Positions 9,101 to 14,757 of a stretch of 17,305 nt of DNA are shown here, piece by piece. The notes beneath the pieces were generated by a model. It made no database searches and was not told the origin of the DNA. It saw only the letters and a program-made list of their open reading frames with translations. Positions within the stretch are counted from its first letter, which is position 1. Every line of letters starts with the position of its first letter. Source of the stretch: Desulfovibrio sp. (lineage in GTDB: Bacteria > Desulfobacterota > Desulfovibrionia > Desulfovibrionales > Desulfovibrionaceae). Location: contig JAISXC010000249.1 of the NCBI GenBank assembly GCA_031270875.1, positions 1 to 17,305 of the forward strand, written 5' to 3'. Position numbers and translations under genes: made by a program.

Positions 9101-10030
9101 CATCTGTTCCAGGGCCATCAATACAAGGCGTGTTTTTTCGCCGCTCAATCCGAGAACCGTTGATGCTTCGGAAATCGAAGTGAAAATTTCCTTTGTGGAC
9201 ACCGCGTCCATGTCGGCGAACTTCGCGGCTGCGGAAAAGCCCTTGTAGGAATCCGCAAGAGCCATGAAATCAAGGCCGAGGCGTTGCGCTTCTTCGCGGA
9301 CATAGGCCATTTCACCGCGAGCGCCTCCCATGCTGCCGGTGATGGCGTAGAAGGATTTTTCAAGGGAATCTATTTTGATGGAAGTCTGGGCAATGTCTTT
9401 GACTGTCTGGAAAGATGCGTAGGCGGCGACAAGTGTTTTGACCTTGTTGGTGAGCATGTCGGCGGCATTGGTGTCTTTATCAAAAACCTCCTTGGCGCTT
9501 TTCGGGGGAATGACGTTTTTGTATTCTTTCGCAAGTTCTTTGACTTTAGCCTTGAGTTGAGATTGCGCGACTTCAATTTCTTTCGCGGAAGCGACGCCAG
9601 ATGTTTTCAAGAACCTGTACGAATCGCCAAGTGATTTGATTTCAGCGGCCACCTGTTTTTGTGTCCGGAATCCAAGCGCATTTGCCGCTGAACTCCCAAT
9701 GGAATTTTTAAAATTCATTTTTTGGGCGAGTTCTGAAACTTGTTTTGCTGTCAGCACCCCCGTATCCCCAAGTTTTTTTAGCGCCCGCTCTGCCGCAAGA
9801 AGAGCCGTATTATCCTGAAACACAGCATAAAGTTTTTTATATTCTTCTGTTCCTTCTTTTACTCCAGCAGCAAGAGCTATGTTTTTGAAATTTTTTTCCA
9901 GTTTTTGTATTTGACTTTTTGTATTTTCCGCGAATGCGGATACGACCCTTTCAGCCGTGTCAAGACTATCTATGAGTGGTGACGTATCCGCCGCAATCGC
10001 CACTTGTATCTTGCCAATTACACGGGACAT
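6146..10030 (-). CDS. Tail tape measure protein
   Basis: A 1294-residue, mostly helical protein that sets tail length and is ejected at infection. Residues about 205-385 (SIKIDSLEKSFYAITGS ... KVSMEELRRQLGDSLPGA ... GNLMTDEFLPKFAATIKE) match the conserved tape-measure N-terminal domain. Hydrophobic segments follow (GGPGLAVIGIFAAIEAI), then long charged coiled-coil stretches rich in Glu, Lys and Gln, a second glycine-rich hydrophobic segment (SVGGIVGAIGGFIGDLF), and a C-terminal FHKGGYLAPGEVPIIAQTGERIL motif typical of the family. At about 0.15 nm per helical residue the tail would be near 190 nm, which is an inference. GGGAG eight bases before the ATG supports the start, which overlaps the preceding small gene by 13 bases. 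Confidence 0.95.
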   Translation of the reverse strand: MSRVIGKIQVAIAADTSPLIDSLDTAERVVSAFAENTKSQIQKLEKNFKNIALAAGVKEGTEEYKKLYAVFQDNTALLAAERALKKLGDTGVLTAKQVSELAQKMNFKNSIGSSAANALGFRTQKQVAAEIKSLGDSYRFLKTSGVASAKEIEVAQSQLKAKVKELAKEYKNVIPPKSAKEVFDKDTNAADMLTNKVKTLVAAYASFQTVKDIAQTSIKIDSLEKSFYAITGSMGGARGEMAYVREEAQRLGLDFMALADSYKGFSAAAKFADMDAVSTKEIFTSISEASTVLGLSGEKTRLVLMALEQMISKGKVSMEELRRQLGDSLPGAFELGAKAMGMNLQEFNKLVSTGNLMTDEFLPKFAATIKETFGPGLEEAIKTPRAELQRLSNEFVFAQEHIGKAGFLAGIGEGARQLHESLKSDDIRNTLTETGKVLGNVASGFAQITAFALQHADAIKFLVQVYASYRLMGIAVNAVRAKMIAADVAEITQASSRSVVMNKLTADIMAQTRAYMALSASQKFAAAGTAVSGLATRGLGALGAMIGGPGLAVIGIFAAIEAISHFSTKMSESEKLAAKYGVSLSGLQKEFAATALAIDSVSQEIGNVSIAYQEAQEKIRAAKSAEVGKLLSEMHNIGDFQDFYTDSWGETITLDLVQSAEGEKVKSALKEIIQDIQAGSYDADEFKARIASLGIEIQKLKEGRGYFSDESADAELLADRLGKLIVLFDAFINKSKELAATDPMAATLRGVEKKLHEVKQITDKLDKTDAGEIVKSFEGQRKKLEEALAARGRNEFGYEFLDEKYLSKKIKQLDEEIKKAQQKGNKSATSADIAENRTANSAEQAYLKARDAANQLELKNEELYAQLSGGKNIGVAEQKAANEYEKQVDAINRDNEKLLGDAEIWRKQGRLTPEVQEFINLTLQENEKRKEQLAIIKETTIAIAQQEELKRNLSDASEYHKITGALKNQLQAEIDLLNVELERKQSAERRALLEEKIRQLTAERDLDPAGMLRTGMQNLSTAAGQGYIDFWEKGLPNAFESTTDAFGSMMTDIAWGTTSAGDAWAQFGQTVQKTIMQMMADLTSLYLKMALFGNMSSSGSVGGIVGAIGGFIGDLFSGGLSSGWSNTNGPSLGLPVNNQWANYQAAYGAYHSGGIVGKDFPGFKNVPDFVFENAPRFHKGGYLAPGEVPIIAQTGERILSRAETAAYDRGIAAAFSSAMQPVIQINPVVVNNTGKDVQAETEVRPNGGGGFDIITTLTPMVDKELARMDAAGRSTFGNQLDRSRGLNRASATFR

Positions 10031-10266
10031 ACTTTAGTCTCCCTAGGCGTGTGCCAACTTTCCAAAGCATCCTGCCCTTGAGAGGTAAGGATGAAATATT
10101 TTCTCCGGCAACACATGCCGTCCACCGGACGCGCAAGCCCCAATGAGGTCATTTCAGCTATAAGCGCCCTGTTCTTCCTGAAATACAGGCTGCCGCCGCG
10201 CCGGTCGGTGTAAACCCGGTCGTTGGCTATGAGATTGAGAAGATTGCGATGGTTGGCCGTGAGCAT
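10018..10266 (-). CDS. Small protein between tail chaperone and tape measure, function unknown
   Basis: An 82-residue basic protein (MLTANHRNLLNLIANDRVY...). The stretch ALIAEMTSLGLARPV ... YFILTSQGQDALES has the look of a small winged-helix fold (helix, then a wing ending in LTxxGxxAL), but it is too short and divergent to name. The ATG at 10266 has AGGGAA six bases upstream, overlapping the end of the chaperone extension frame, and its 3' end overlaps the tape-measure start by 13 bases, so it belongs to the tail operon. It may be a tail-assembly accessory protein rather than a DNA binder. Confidence 0.6.
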   Translation of the reverse strand: MLTANHRNLLNLIANDRVYTDRRGGSLYFRKNRALIAEMTSLGLARPVDGMCCRRKYFILTSQGQDALESWHTPRETKVCPV

Positions 10267-10275
10267 GACTGTTCC

Positions 10276-10620
10276 CTAATGCGTTTTCGTGCCAGGCTGC
10301 TTGCGTTGCCATTCCGCCAGAATGACTTCGCCGATGGTCAACAACTGATTGGCGAGATACACGCTGTTTTCCTCGCCGATACTGTTTATTTTCAGGCAGG
10401 ATTCCACGGCGACTATGTCCATCGCTGCCGGCCCGTTAAAGGAAAATCGCCACTGTCCGCTGACCATTCGCCACAATTCAAAGGCTTTCCTGTTGCGCTC
10501 ATGCACGCCGGGGAAACACTTTTCACACGGCGGCGGCAGGTTCTTGAAATCGTAAACCTTGCGGCACCCCCCGCACGGCGGTCTGTCCACCTGCGAAAGC
10601 CAGCCCGCAAGGTCAATCAG
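10276..10620 (-). CDS. Frameshift extension of the tail assembly chaperone (lambda T-like, DUF1799-like)
   Basis: This frame is entered by a -1 ribosomal slip at 10626-10620 and adds 114 residues (LIDLAGWLSQVDRPPCGGC...) to the upstream chaperone, giving a fused protein of about 234 residues. The extension has CGGC and CEKC pairs (residues about 16-19 and 32-35 of the extension) that could bind zinc, then a helical part. The only internal start is a GTG at 10590 with no recognisable SD, which argues that the frame is normally reached by frameshifting. In siphoviruses such G-GT fusion proteins bind the tape measure and recruit tail tube protein. The position just upstream of the tape measure, with one small gene between, fits this role. 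Confidence 0.75.
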   Translation of the reverse strand: MIDLAGWLSQVDRPPCGGCRKVYDFKNLPPPCEKCFPGVHERNRKAFELWRMVSGQWRFSFNGPAAMDIVAVESCLKINSIGEENSVYLANQLLTIGEVILAEWQRKQPGTKTH

Positions 10621-10979
10621 TTTTTTTCCGCTTCCTCACGGGCTTTCATCCCCTCGTCCCGGACTTCATTGACCGCCGTAAGAATCACGTTGAACAATTC
10701 CGGCGTGTTCAACACCCTGACCTTGTTTTCGTATGTGCAAGGCAACAGTTCGCCCCTTTCGTTCAGGATGTTTTCCCAATCAAGGATATGACGGGAATAA
10801 AATTCACGCAGATATTCGCTTTCCGGGCTTACTTCGCTTCTGGCTGAACGCAGGGCTGCGGCGTTGACGACCTCAAATATGTCGGACTGGCTGGCCTCGC
10901 CTATGAGGATGCGGCCTTTGTCTGGATCATTCGGGATGTCGAACCATTTTTCGTGACGGTCAATGGGCTTGATGCGCAT
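10617..10979 (-). CDS. Tail assembly chaperone (lambda G-like)
   Basis: A 120-residue acidic protein (MRIKPIDRHEKWFDIPNDPD...) that ends EEAEKN with the stop directly after the slippery sequence. It is small, soluble, placed before the tape measure gene and carries a -1 frameshift site, so a G-type chaperone that helps wrap the tape measure during tail assembly is the best call. AGAGGGA upstream of the ATG at 10979 is a strong SD. It is the first minus-strand gene after the oppositely directed accessory island, so a promoter in 10981-11116 or readthrough from farther upstream must feed it. Confidence 0.75.
   Translation of the reverse strand: MRIKPIDRHEKWFDIPNDPDKGRILIGEASQSDIFEVVNAAALRSARSEVSPESEYLREFYSRHILDWENILNERGELLPCTYENKVRVLNTPELFNVILTAVNEVRDEGMKAREEAEKN
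10620..10626 (-). other. Programmed -1 ribosomal frameshift site, A AAA AAC
   Basis: Read on the minus strand the chaperone ends GCG GAA AAA AAC TGA. The last A of GAA plus AAA AAC is the canonical X XXY YYZ heptamer, in the correct phase, and the stop codon follows directly. A -1 slip continues at CTG (10620-10618) into an open frame that runs to 10276. Tail chaperone genes of siphoviruses nearly always carry such a site. Confidence 0.8.
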
Positions 10980-11042
10980 GTGCTGTCCCTCTCTTTTTTA
11001 AGAACAAGAATAGCCGCGCATCGCCGCCGCAGGTCAACCATG

Positions 11043-11064
11043 TTATGCCCCGTGTGGGGCATAA
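11043..11064. promoter_or_regulatory. Perfect 9-bp inverted repeat, candidate operator
   Basis: TTATGCCCC (11043-11051) and GGGGCATAA (11056-11064) are exact reverse complements around a 4-base centre. The palindrome sits in the 137-base gap between the divergent chaperone gene and the small gene at 11117. No T-run follows on either strand, so an operator is more likely than a terminator. On the minus strand a weak promoter-like pair (TTGACC, then TATTCT 19 bases on) lies just downstream of it. A repressor that controls either direction is plausible. Confidence 0.5.
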
Positions 11065-11116
11065 GTTGCTTGCGCCAGTCAGATAAGATAGTGTTCGGGG
11101 AAATCAGGAAAGACAG

Positions 11117-11365
11117 ATGTTTCAAAAAACCTTCACTCGCGCCGAAATCCTTGCCGCTCTGGAAAAACCGGAAGTCACCGAAGCGGCTGTTGACGTGTCC
11201 GCCGCCGTGAAAATGTACTCAAATCTGTGGGCCAAGCAGGTGGAAGAACAGGGCAGGAATGGGGTACAGGATATTCAGGTCACTTTGCCGGAACCAGAGA
11301 ACGAGGCTGAAAGAGTGGCCCTGGAATTGTTTATGCGAGTTTTGGAAGATGCGACGGAAGAATGA
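11117..11365 (+). CDS. Small acidic protein of unknown function
   Basis: An 82-residue acidic protein (MFQKTFTRAEILAALEKPEVTEAAVDVSAAVKM...), predicted mostly helical, with no signal peptide, membrane segment or motif I recognise. AGGAAA lies six bases before the ATG. It is the first gene of the plus-strand island and its stop is 12 bases before the ORF6N gene, so the two are probably co-transcribed. It could be a small partner of that regulator. Confidence 0.65.
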   Translation: MFQKTFTRAEILAALEKPEVTEAAVDVSAAVKMYSNLWAKQVEEQGRNGVQDIQVTLPEPENEAERVALELFMRVLEDATEE

Positions 11366-11377
11366 GGTCACGCCTTG

Positions 11378-11920
11378 ATGAGTAAAATTGCCTCGCCTTT
11401 CACGATTGACACGGTTGTCCGCCGCATCTTTGAATTGCGCGGCCAGCGGGTGATGCTTGATTCGGATTTGGCCGTTTTGTACGGGGTGGAGACAAGGTAT
11501 ATCCCGCGAGCCGTCAAGCGTAACCCCGGACGTTTTCCGCCCGACTTCGCGTTTCAATTGTCTCCTGATGAATGGGACAACTTGAAATCCACTTTTGGGA
11601 TCTCAAGTTTAAGTCCACAAAATGGGATCTCAAAATCTTGGGGCGGCAGGCGCTTTGCCCCGTATGTTTTCACGGAACACGGCGCACTCATGCTGTCCAG
11701 CGTTCTCAATTCTCCCCGCGCCGATGAAATAAGCAAGCTCGTCATCCGCGCCTTTGTCTGGCTTCGACAGACTGTGCCCGCGTATGCCGAGCTTGCCGCG
11801 AAGGTCGCGGAACTGGAGGCCGCCGTGGGAAGGCATGACGAATCCATAAATCTGGTGCTGCAAGCCCTGCGCGAACTCATGACGCCGCCGGACAAAGAAA
11901 AACAGCGTATCGGATTCTAA
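11378..11920 (+). CDS. ORF6N-domain regulator (phage antirepressor type)
   Basis: A 180-residue protein. Residues about 7-110 match the ORF6N domain: VRRIFELRGQRVMLDSDLAV, VETRYIPRAVKRNPGRFPPD, then SWGGRRFAPYVFTEHGALML and NSPRADEISKLVIRAF. This KilA-N-like domain occurs in phage proteins that modulate repression or DNA metabolism. The C-terminus (AELAAKVAELEAAVGRHDES) is a short coiled coil, probably for dimer formation. The domain carries a 9-codon near-repeat (TFGISSLSPQNGIS), so a segment was duplicated inside it. The ATG at 11378 is preceded by an in-frame TTG at 11375 that has GAGGT at better spacing, so the true start may be three bases earlier. Confidence 0.85.
   Translation: MSKIASPFTIDTVVRRIFELRGQRVMLDSDLAVLYGVETRYIPRAVKRNPGRFPPDFAFQLSPDEWDNLKSTFGISSLSPQNGISKSWGGRRFAPYVFTEHGALMLSSVLNSPRADEISKLVIRAFVWLRQTVPAYAELAAKVAELEAAVGRHDESINLVLQALRELMTPPDKEKQRIGF
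11586..11638 (+). repeat. Imperfect 27-base tandem repeat inside the ORF6N gene
   Basis: Two units share TCCAC and TGGGATCTCAA (11596-11606 and 11623-11633) at a 27-base period, that is nine codons, so the frame is kept. The encoded segments are FGISSL and NGISKS. It lies where most ORF6N proteins have a short loop before WGGRR. Confidence 0.6.
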
Positions 11921-11943
11921 CGAAAAAAACAAAGGACAACTCA

Positions 11944-12507
11944 ATGCGAAAAATCATTCATGTCTTGCTGGCCGTGGTGTTTGTCGGGGTGGTGGGGTGT
12001 GTTCAAAATGCGTATTCGCCTACAAGTATTTCGGTAACAAGAGATTGCTACGAAGCTGACACATCGAAAGCAGCGTACGAAGATAAAGAAATAAAGCTAA
12101 CCATAGCGCCAGTTTTTGTGGAAGTCGGCTTTATTAACGCATTTAACATGAGCATAGAAAATAAAACCAATAACGATATTTCTATTGACTGGAAAAATGT
12201 CTATTTTATTGAAAACGGTCGCCCAAATGGCGGCTTTATGTTTGAAGGAGTTATGTACGCTAAAAGAAATGAACCTCAACAGCCATTTCTTGTTTTTGCA
12301 AAATCATCAAATAATATAAAGATTTATCCAGTAAATTATGTCGCGTTCAGCAGTGGAATACGTGGAATATCGGCGAGGTGGCATAATCTGCGAATGGAGA
12401 ACGGCGAGTTTGGCGTTTACGCAAGCTTAAAAATTGGAAAAATGGAGAAAAAAATCCGTGTCTCTATGGTTATATCAGGGAATACATGCCCTGGGATGAA
12501 ATGGTAA
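11944..12507 (+). CDS. Predicted lipoprotein of unknown function
   Basis: A 187-residue protein that starts with a basic residue pair and hydrophobic run ending VGVVGC, a lipobox with C19 as the acylated residue, so it should be anchored to a membrane on the outer side of the cytoplasmic membrane. The rest is a beta-rich domain (ALTIAPVFVEVGF-like and FNMSIENKTNNDISIDW strands) without a family I can name. AAAGGA lies seven bases before the ATG. The body of the gene is markedly AT-richer than the tail genes. Prophage-borne lipoproteins often change the host surface or block superinfection, which is only an analogy here. Confidence 0.75.
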   Translation: MRKIIHVLLAVVFVGVVGCVQNAYSPTSISVTRDCYEADTSKAAYEDKEIKLTIAPVFVEVGFINAFNMSIENKTNNDISIDWKNVYFIENGRPNGGFMFEGVMYAKRNEPQQPFLVFAKSSNNIKIYPVNYVAFSSGIRGISARWHNLRMENGEFGVYASLKIGKMEKKIRVSMVISGNTCPGMKW

Positions 12508-12610
12508 AGAATAGCAACAGGTGCAAAGAACTTTACCGGAACTGAAATATATCCGGTTAAGCACCGAAGAGGAAGCGGCACAAATCAGGGCGAAAGAGGC
12601 GAGGCAATAA
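12486..12610 (+). pseudogene. Possible remnant of a small coding sequence
   Basis: The gap between the lipoprotein and exonuclease genes reads like a broken gene. One frame gives MPWDEMVKNSNRCKELYRN and stops; the neighbouring frame continues with LPELKYIRLSTEEEAAQI and RAKEARQ to a TAA at 12608. The two join if one base is added or removed near 12535. The second segment has a regular charged-helix character. Neither half alone has an SD, so I read it as decayed coding DNA, at low confidence. Confidence 0.3.
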
Positions 12611-12620
12611 AGCAGTAAAT

Positions 12621-13481
12621 ATGTTCGATTTCACTGCCATAGACGTTGAAACGGCCAACTCAAATTATGCATCAATCTGCCAGATGGGCATCGTTGGCTA
12701 TTCAAATGGCTTGATTGTTAAGGAATATGAGTCATTGGTAAATCCTGAGGATTATTTTGATGACATAAATATTGAAATTCATGGCATTGGGCCATCGGAC
12801 GTTCGGCATTCACCAACTCTGCCAGAAATATATCATATTGTCGCCTCATTTCTTGAAGGCAATATAGTCGTTTGCCATACTATGTTTGATAAACTGGCTC
12901 TGAACAGAGCTTGTAATAAATACCATCTGGTGCCTCTCTCATGCTCTTGGCTCAATTCAGCAAGCATCGCCCGCCGGGCATGGCGACAATTTGCGAGACA
13001 GGGGTATTCCCTTTTAAACCTCTGCGAATTTCTGGGATACAAATTCAGGCATCATGACGCGCTGGAAGATGCCAAGGCCGCTGGTCATATTGCGCTTAAC
13101 GCCTCGCGGAAAGAAGGCATACGGGTCAGCGATTGGCGAGAACGGATAAAGTTGAGTCCAGCCCAAAACGTCAAGCGTGATGGAAATGTTGACGGACATC
13201 TTTACGGTGAAGCGGTTGTGTTCACTGGTGGATTGTCTTTGTGCCCCAGAGATGTTGCGGCGCAGAAGGCGGCGGAAGCAGGATGCAAGGTTGAGCAAAA
13301 TCCGACAAAAAATACCACGATTCTTGTTCTCGGCGACTTGGATAAAAGAAAACTTGGCGGCAGTGACAAAAGCGCAAAGCAGCGGCGTGTTGAAAAATGG
13401 ATTTCCAAAGGTAAACAGATTCGGATAATTGATGAAGACGCATTTTGGGAAATGTTAACATATGCTAGTAATGGGGAATAA
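12621..13481 (+). CDS. DEDDh 3'-5' exonuclease fused to a BRCT domain
   Basis: A 286-residue protein with two parts. Residues 1-165 are a DnaQ-type exonuclease: D8 and E10 in AIDVET, D90 in CHTMFDK, and H145/D150 in HHDALEDA supply the DEDDh metal-binding residues. Residues about 193-282 are a BRCT domain (GEAVVFTGGL, AAEAGCKVEQNPTKNTTILV, KAKQRRVEKWI-like helix, RIIDEDAFWEML), similar to those of ligase and DNA-repair proteins. Such proteins are annotated in bacteria as exonuclease domain-containing and should degrade DNA or RNA 3' ends at a site the BRCT part selects. The SD is weak. It overlaps nothing and is followed two bases later by the next gene, so they form an operon. Confidence 0.88.
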   Translation: MFDFTAIDVETANSNYASICQMGIVGYSNGLIVKEYESLVNPEDYFDDINIEIHGIGPSDVRHSPTLPEIYHIVASFLEGNIVVCHTMFDKLALNRACNKYHLVPLSCSWLNSASIARRAWRQFARQGYSLLNLCEFLGYKFRHHDALEDAKAAGHIALNASRKEGIRVSDWRERIKLSPAQNVKRDGNVDGHLYGEAVVFTGGLSLCPRDVAAQKAAEAGCKVEQNPTKNTTILVLGDLDKRKLGGSDKSAKQRRVEKWISKGKQIRIIDEDAFWEMLTYASNGE

Positions 13482-13483
13482 AA

Positions 13484-13918
13484 ATGAAAGAGTACATTGA
13501 AAATTTAGAGCTTTCTAATGTAACAAAGAAAAATATAGATGGTAAAAGCAGGCAATCTATTATAAGAAAATGTGCTGGAATTGAAGAAAAGTTCATGGAA
13601 GAGTATGGAGAAGATTTTGGTCGTGGCGGATGTGACTATTATGCTTCTACGAAAAAAGACATACATGGAACTATATCTTTAGTTGTAAAAGCAAAAAAAT
13701 ATAGCATTAATGATGATAAATATATTGGAGAACTCGGAGAAATTGAAGAAGATTCATTGCCGATTATTCCGGGAATGGATATTTTTTCATATATCTTAAA
13801 TAAGCCTGCATCATTGCAGTTATCTCATAAGCCAGAATTCTTTGAAACAGTTGATGAAAAAGGCAAACAAATTGTGAATGTTAAATTTGAAGCTACATTT
13901 AAATGGTTCGAAAAATAA
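13484..13918 (+). CDS. Unknown protein, paralogue of the C-terminal domain of the gene at 14758
   Basis: A 144-residue protein beginning MKEYIENLELSNVTKKNIDG. I do not recognise the family. Its whole length aligns with residues about 84-225 of the protein encoded at 14758-15534: shared blocks are LSNVTKKNI, SRQ.II.KCA.IEE, VVKAKK, KYIGELGEIE, MDIFSY.LN and PVFFET.D.KGKQI.NV. The gene is AT-rich, starts two bases after the exonuclease-BRCT stop with GGGGA as SD, and is probably co-translated with it. The link to a nuclease gene suggests a partner in the same accessory function, but that is only inferred. Confidence 0.75.
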   Translation: MKEYIENLELSNVTKKNIDGKSRQSIIRKCAGIEEKFMEEYGEDFGRGGCDYYASTKKDIHGTISLVVKAKKYSINDDKYIGELGEIEEDSLPIIPGMDIFSYILNKPASLQLSHKPEFFETVDEKGKQIVNVKFEATFKWFEK

Positions 13919-13936
13919 GCTCGACATTTCTCAAAT

Positions 13937-14015
13937 TTGCCGGGTGTGCCAGACATGTCCAAGCGCAAGCCAAAGGCTGGCAGCGGTTCCTGTAGCCGTT
14001 ACGAACACCCGGCAA
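13937..14015 (+). ncRNA. C4-like structured RNA element, copy A (orphan)
   Basis: TTGCCGGGTGT (13937-13947) and ACACCCGGCAA (14005-14015) form a perfect 11-bp closing stem. Inside, GCCAG/CTGGC encloses a loop with the CGCAAG core, and CGG/CCG closes a loop TTCCTGTAG, which contains the anti-SD TTCCT. The layout is the same as copies B and C downstream. After the stem come AATCTTCAT, shared with copy B, and then at once the 3' end of brnA on the other strand. No gene with a matching ribosome-binding site follows and I see no promoter before it, so this copy looks like an orphan or remnant. Confidence 0.5.
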
Positions 14016-14018
14016 TCT

Positions 14019-14231
14019 TCATCGCTCCCAAATCAGTACCGGCTTTCTTCCCTTTGCGGCGCAATCCGCCAAATAGGCGTTAATCAATGTCTGATACGGC
14101 ATATTCGCTTCTTCAGAAAGCCCCTTGAAATAATCTACGGTTGCCTTGTCAAGACGCATGGTGACAGTTATTTTTTTCGGCCTGACATACGGGTTCTTGA
14201 TGCCTTCTGAAAAATCATATTCTTCGCGCAC
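14019..14231 (-). CDS. brnA: BrnA-family antitoxin
   Basis: A 70-residue protein whose core KKITVTMRLDKATVDYFKGL and PYQTLINAYLADCA fits the ribbon-helix-helix BrnA antitoxins, which bind their toxin and their own promoter. It starts with GTG at 14231, seven bases after AAGGA, and three bases past the toxin stop, the usual toxin-first order of brnTA. Its stop is only a few bases from the folded element at 13937-14015 on the opposite strand, so the two transcripts converge. Confidence 0.85.
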   Translation of the reverse strand: MREEYDFSEGIKNPYVRPKKITVTMRLDKATVDYFKGLSEEANMPYQTLINAYLADCAAKGRKPVLIWER

Positions 14232-14233
14232 GA

Positions 14234-14515
14234 CTATTTCCTTCTTTCATAGGTTGCTGATTCGGTCTTGGTGGCTTTCCGGGCTGATATGATTCTGATT
14301 TGTTCGTCGCTCTCCCGATAACAATGGCAGACCACCAGCAGATGAAGAACAGAACTCAAGCCTAGTAGCAAGAATCTGTCTTCATCGTCTGAATGGTCAG
14401 GGTCGTATATTCTCAGTGCGTTGCAATCCATGAAAACCGTTTGCGCCTCTTCAAAGGCGACTCCGTGCTTCTGCTGGTTGTCTGCCGCTTTTTCTTTGTC
14501 CCAGGTAAAAATCAT
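14234..14515 (-). CDS. brnT: BrnT-family ribonuclease toxin
   Basis: A 93-residue protein starting MIFTWDKEKAADNQQKHGV and ending with RIISARKATKTESATYERRK, the signature of BrnT toxins, RelE-fold ribonucleases that stop translation. The KHGV block and the terminal R..SAR.AT...E..YE block are the conserved active-site regions. I chose the ATG at 14515 because GAGGG lies five bases upstream and the length fits the family; a frame extension to 14647 crosses the promoter and is not used. Together with brnA it forms a two-gene toxin-antitoxin operon. Confidence 0.88.
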   Translation of the reverse strand: MIFTWDKEKAADNQQKHGVAFEEAQTVFMDCNALRIYDPDHSDDEDRFLLLGLSSVLHLLVVCHCYRESDEQIRIISARKATKTESATYERRK

Positions 14516-14536
14516 GCTTGCCCTCAATATATGTAT

Positions 14537-14565
14537 ATAATATTTACAAAGTAAATTATTGTCAA
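14537..14565 (-). promoter_or_regulatory. brnTA promoter with overlapping operator palindrome
   Basis: On the minus strand TTGACA (14565-14560) and TATTAT (14542-14537) are 17 bases apart, a near-consensus sigma-70 promoter directly before brnT. The palindrome ATTTAC-ttt-GTAAAT-type sequence at 14542-14556 fills the spacer. A repressor such as BrnA bound there would block RNA polymerase, the usual autoregulation of this family. Confidence 0.7.
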
Positions 14566-14587
14566 GGCTTTTCGCTGTAAAATTTTT

Positions 14588-14610
14588 CTTGACATCCCCA
14601 CCGCCCTGTG
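14588..14610 (+). repeat. 23-base direct repeat, copy 1
   Basis: CTTGACAT is followed by CCCCACCGCCCTGTG; the same 23 bases recur at 16073-16095 with two differences. It contains TTGACA, a perfect -35 hexamer, but no acceptable -10 box follows at normal distance. It lies upstream of the zinc-ribbon-like gene, as the other copy lies upstream of rha. Confidence 0.65.
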
Positions 14611-14615
14611 CAGTC

Positions 14616-14629
14616 ATTGTGCTGCCAAT
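14616..14629. promoter_or_regulatory. Imperfect palindrome, possible repressor site
   Basis: ATTGTGCTGCCAAT has ATTG/CAAT ends and a partly symmetric centre. Its GTGCTGCCAAT part is found in the inverse orientation (ATTGGCAGCAC) at 16118-16128, again a short way after the 23-base repeat. A shared phage regulator could bind both; nothing else identifies the protein. Confidence 0.35.
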
Positions 14630-14655
14630 GCCGATGTACCTAAACATGTGGAAAA

Positions 14656-14745
14656 CCCGCGTGCAGGCGGGAGAGAGGGCAAAAGCTCTCGCCTTGCATC
14701 GCTATGGGGCTTGCGGTTGTGACCTTTTGTGTGTGCCCACAAAAG
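14656..14745 (+). promoter_or_regulatory. Structured leader before the zinc-ribbon-like gene
   Basis: Three hairpins can form before the start at 14758: CCCGC/GCGGG (14656-14660, 14667-14671), GAGAG/CTCTC (14671-14677 region with 14686-14690), and a perfect CTTTTGTG/CACAAAAG (14724-14731, 14738-14745) just 12 bases before the ATG. The last would hold part of the poor SD (GAGAAAG). It does not have the closing stem of the C4-like elements, so it is a different leader. Confidence 0.4.
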
Positions 14746-14757
14746 AGAAAGACATTT

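Noticed and set aside
13919..14018. Bidirectional terminator between the convergent genes
   Set aside because: The 11-bp arms are 57 bases apart with internal hairpins and no T-run, and match copies B and C, so a structured RNA element explains them better.
14516..14647. N-terminal extension of BrnT to 14647
   Set aside because: It crosses a near-consensus promoter and the 23-base repeat; family length and SD support 14515.
14704..14757. Longer start for the zinc-ribbon-like gene (ATG at 14704)
   Set aside because: No SD before it and the added 18 residues overlap the hairpin leader; the ATG at 14758 gives a cleaner start.
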